Below, one piece after another: positions 63,901-64,000 of a stretch of DNA of 64,000 nt. Under the pieces are notes generated by a model. The model did no database searches. It worked only from the letters and a program-made list of their open reading frames with translations, and was not told the origin of the DNA. Both the position numbers and the translations under genes were made by a program. Within the stretch, counting starts at the first letter, position 1. Each line of letters starts with the position of its first letter. This DNA is from Gonium pectorale. Lineage: Eukaryota; Chlorophyta; Chlorophyceae; Chlamydomonadales; Volvocaceae. The DNA is taken from assembly GCA_001584585.1 (NCBI GenBank), contig LSYV01000052.1:168247-232246 (forward strand), given 5' to 3'.

Positions 63901-64000
63901 GCGAGGGCACGGGTGCCCGACGCGTCCCGCTCCTCACCCCTCGCCCACACAGCCCCAACCCACTTGGGCGCACAGCCCCCGCTGCAACACAGCCCCCGCC
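60909..64000 (-). CDS. Membrane-anchored low-complexity protein, 3' part (5' end outside window)
   Basis: Exons read: up to about 63874-63744 (possibly continuing past the window edge) and 63294-60909. The join at GTGAGT (63743) and CCCCGCAG (63295) is phase 2 on both sides and gives YASGDYDDHGSV|GGSGLLGLQA. The upstream piece has one hydrophobic stretch (WFSVMGMVAVMVLTPGL) followed by RTLRSRAPPLRPRP, consistent with a membrane anchor and a cytosolic tail. The tail is about 790 residues rich in Ser, Gly, Pro, His and Ala with no domain I recognise, ending in a strongly basic segment (KKSLRFFSKIKKAFSPRDP) that could bind membrane or calmodulin. An ATG at 63874 is in frame, but I think it is internal to an exon of a larger gene. 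Function unknown. Confidence 0.62.

Overview
This window looks like nuclear DNA from a volvocine green alga (Chlamydomonas/Volvox/Gonium type). The DNA is GC-rich, and the genes have many small introns with GTGAG/GTGCG donors and pyrimidine-CAG acceptors. Proteins carry long Ala/Gly/Pro/Gln low-complexity stretches, and the pentamer TGTAA, the usual volvocine poly(A) signal, follows most coding regions. There is no sign of bacterial organisation. All gene models below were spliced by hand. In every case the exon phases agree and the exon lengths sum to a multiple of three. No similarity search was possible, so family names rest on motifs read directly from the translations.

Layout, left to right. 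(1) <1-5899 +: 3' part of a very large low-complexity protein with a possible 3.3 kb 3'UTR. (2) 11661-13635 +: F-box-like/ankyrin-repeat protein. (3) 22002-16792 -: CDKL-type CMGC kinase with a large insertion inside the catalytic domain. (4) 24692-22877 -: DUF971 (GBBH-like N-terminal domain) protein, probably organellar. (5) 25028-28100 +: single-pass membrane protein with an EGF-like ectodomain and a Gly/Pro/Tyr-rich tail; a 20-N assembly gap lies in one intron. (6) 36649-31494 -: unrecognised 819-residue protein with C-terminal hydrophobic helices. Only 13 nt upstream of its ATG, on the same strand, ends a 43-codon membrane microprotein ORF (36794-36663), which suggests a bicistronic mRNA. 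(7) 37367-44280 +: Hsp70 that stops after the nucleotide-binding domain (HSPA13/STCH-like). (8) 47483-45716 -: stand-alone GIY-YIG nuclease. (9) 48131-58148 +: complete 25-exon FUSED/STK36/TIO kinase with a helical-repeat C-terminus. (10) >64000-60909 -: C-terminal part of a membrane-anchored low-complexity protein.

Functionally the window is mixed. Two kinases (CDKL and FUSED) belong to families tied to ciliary length control and the ciliary central apparatus, which fits a flagellated alga. Three gene pairs are divergent and share short promoters: 4/5, 6/7 and 8/9. The pairs 5/6, 7/8 and 9/10 converge on shared 3' ends. The most interesting points are the candidate bicistronic microprotein locus, the ATPase-only Hsp70, the split catalytic core of the CDKL kinase, the stand-alone GIY-YIG enzyme, three introns with GC donors, and two over-represented perfect palindromes.
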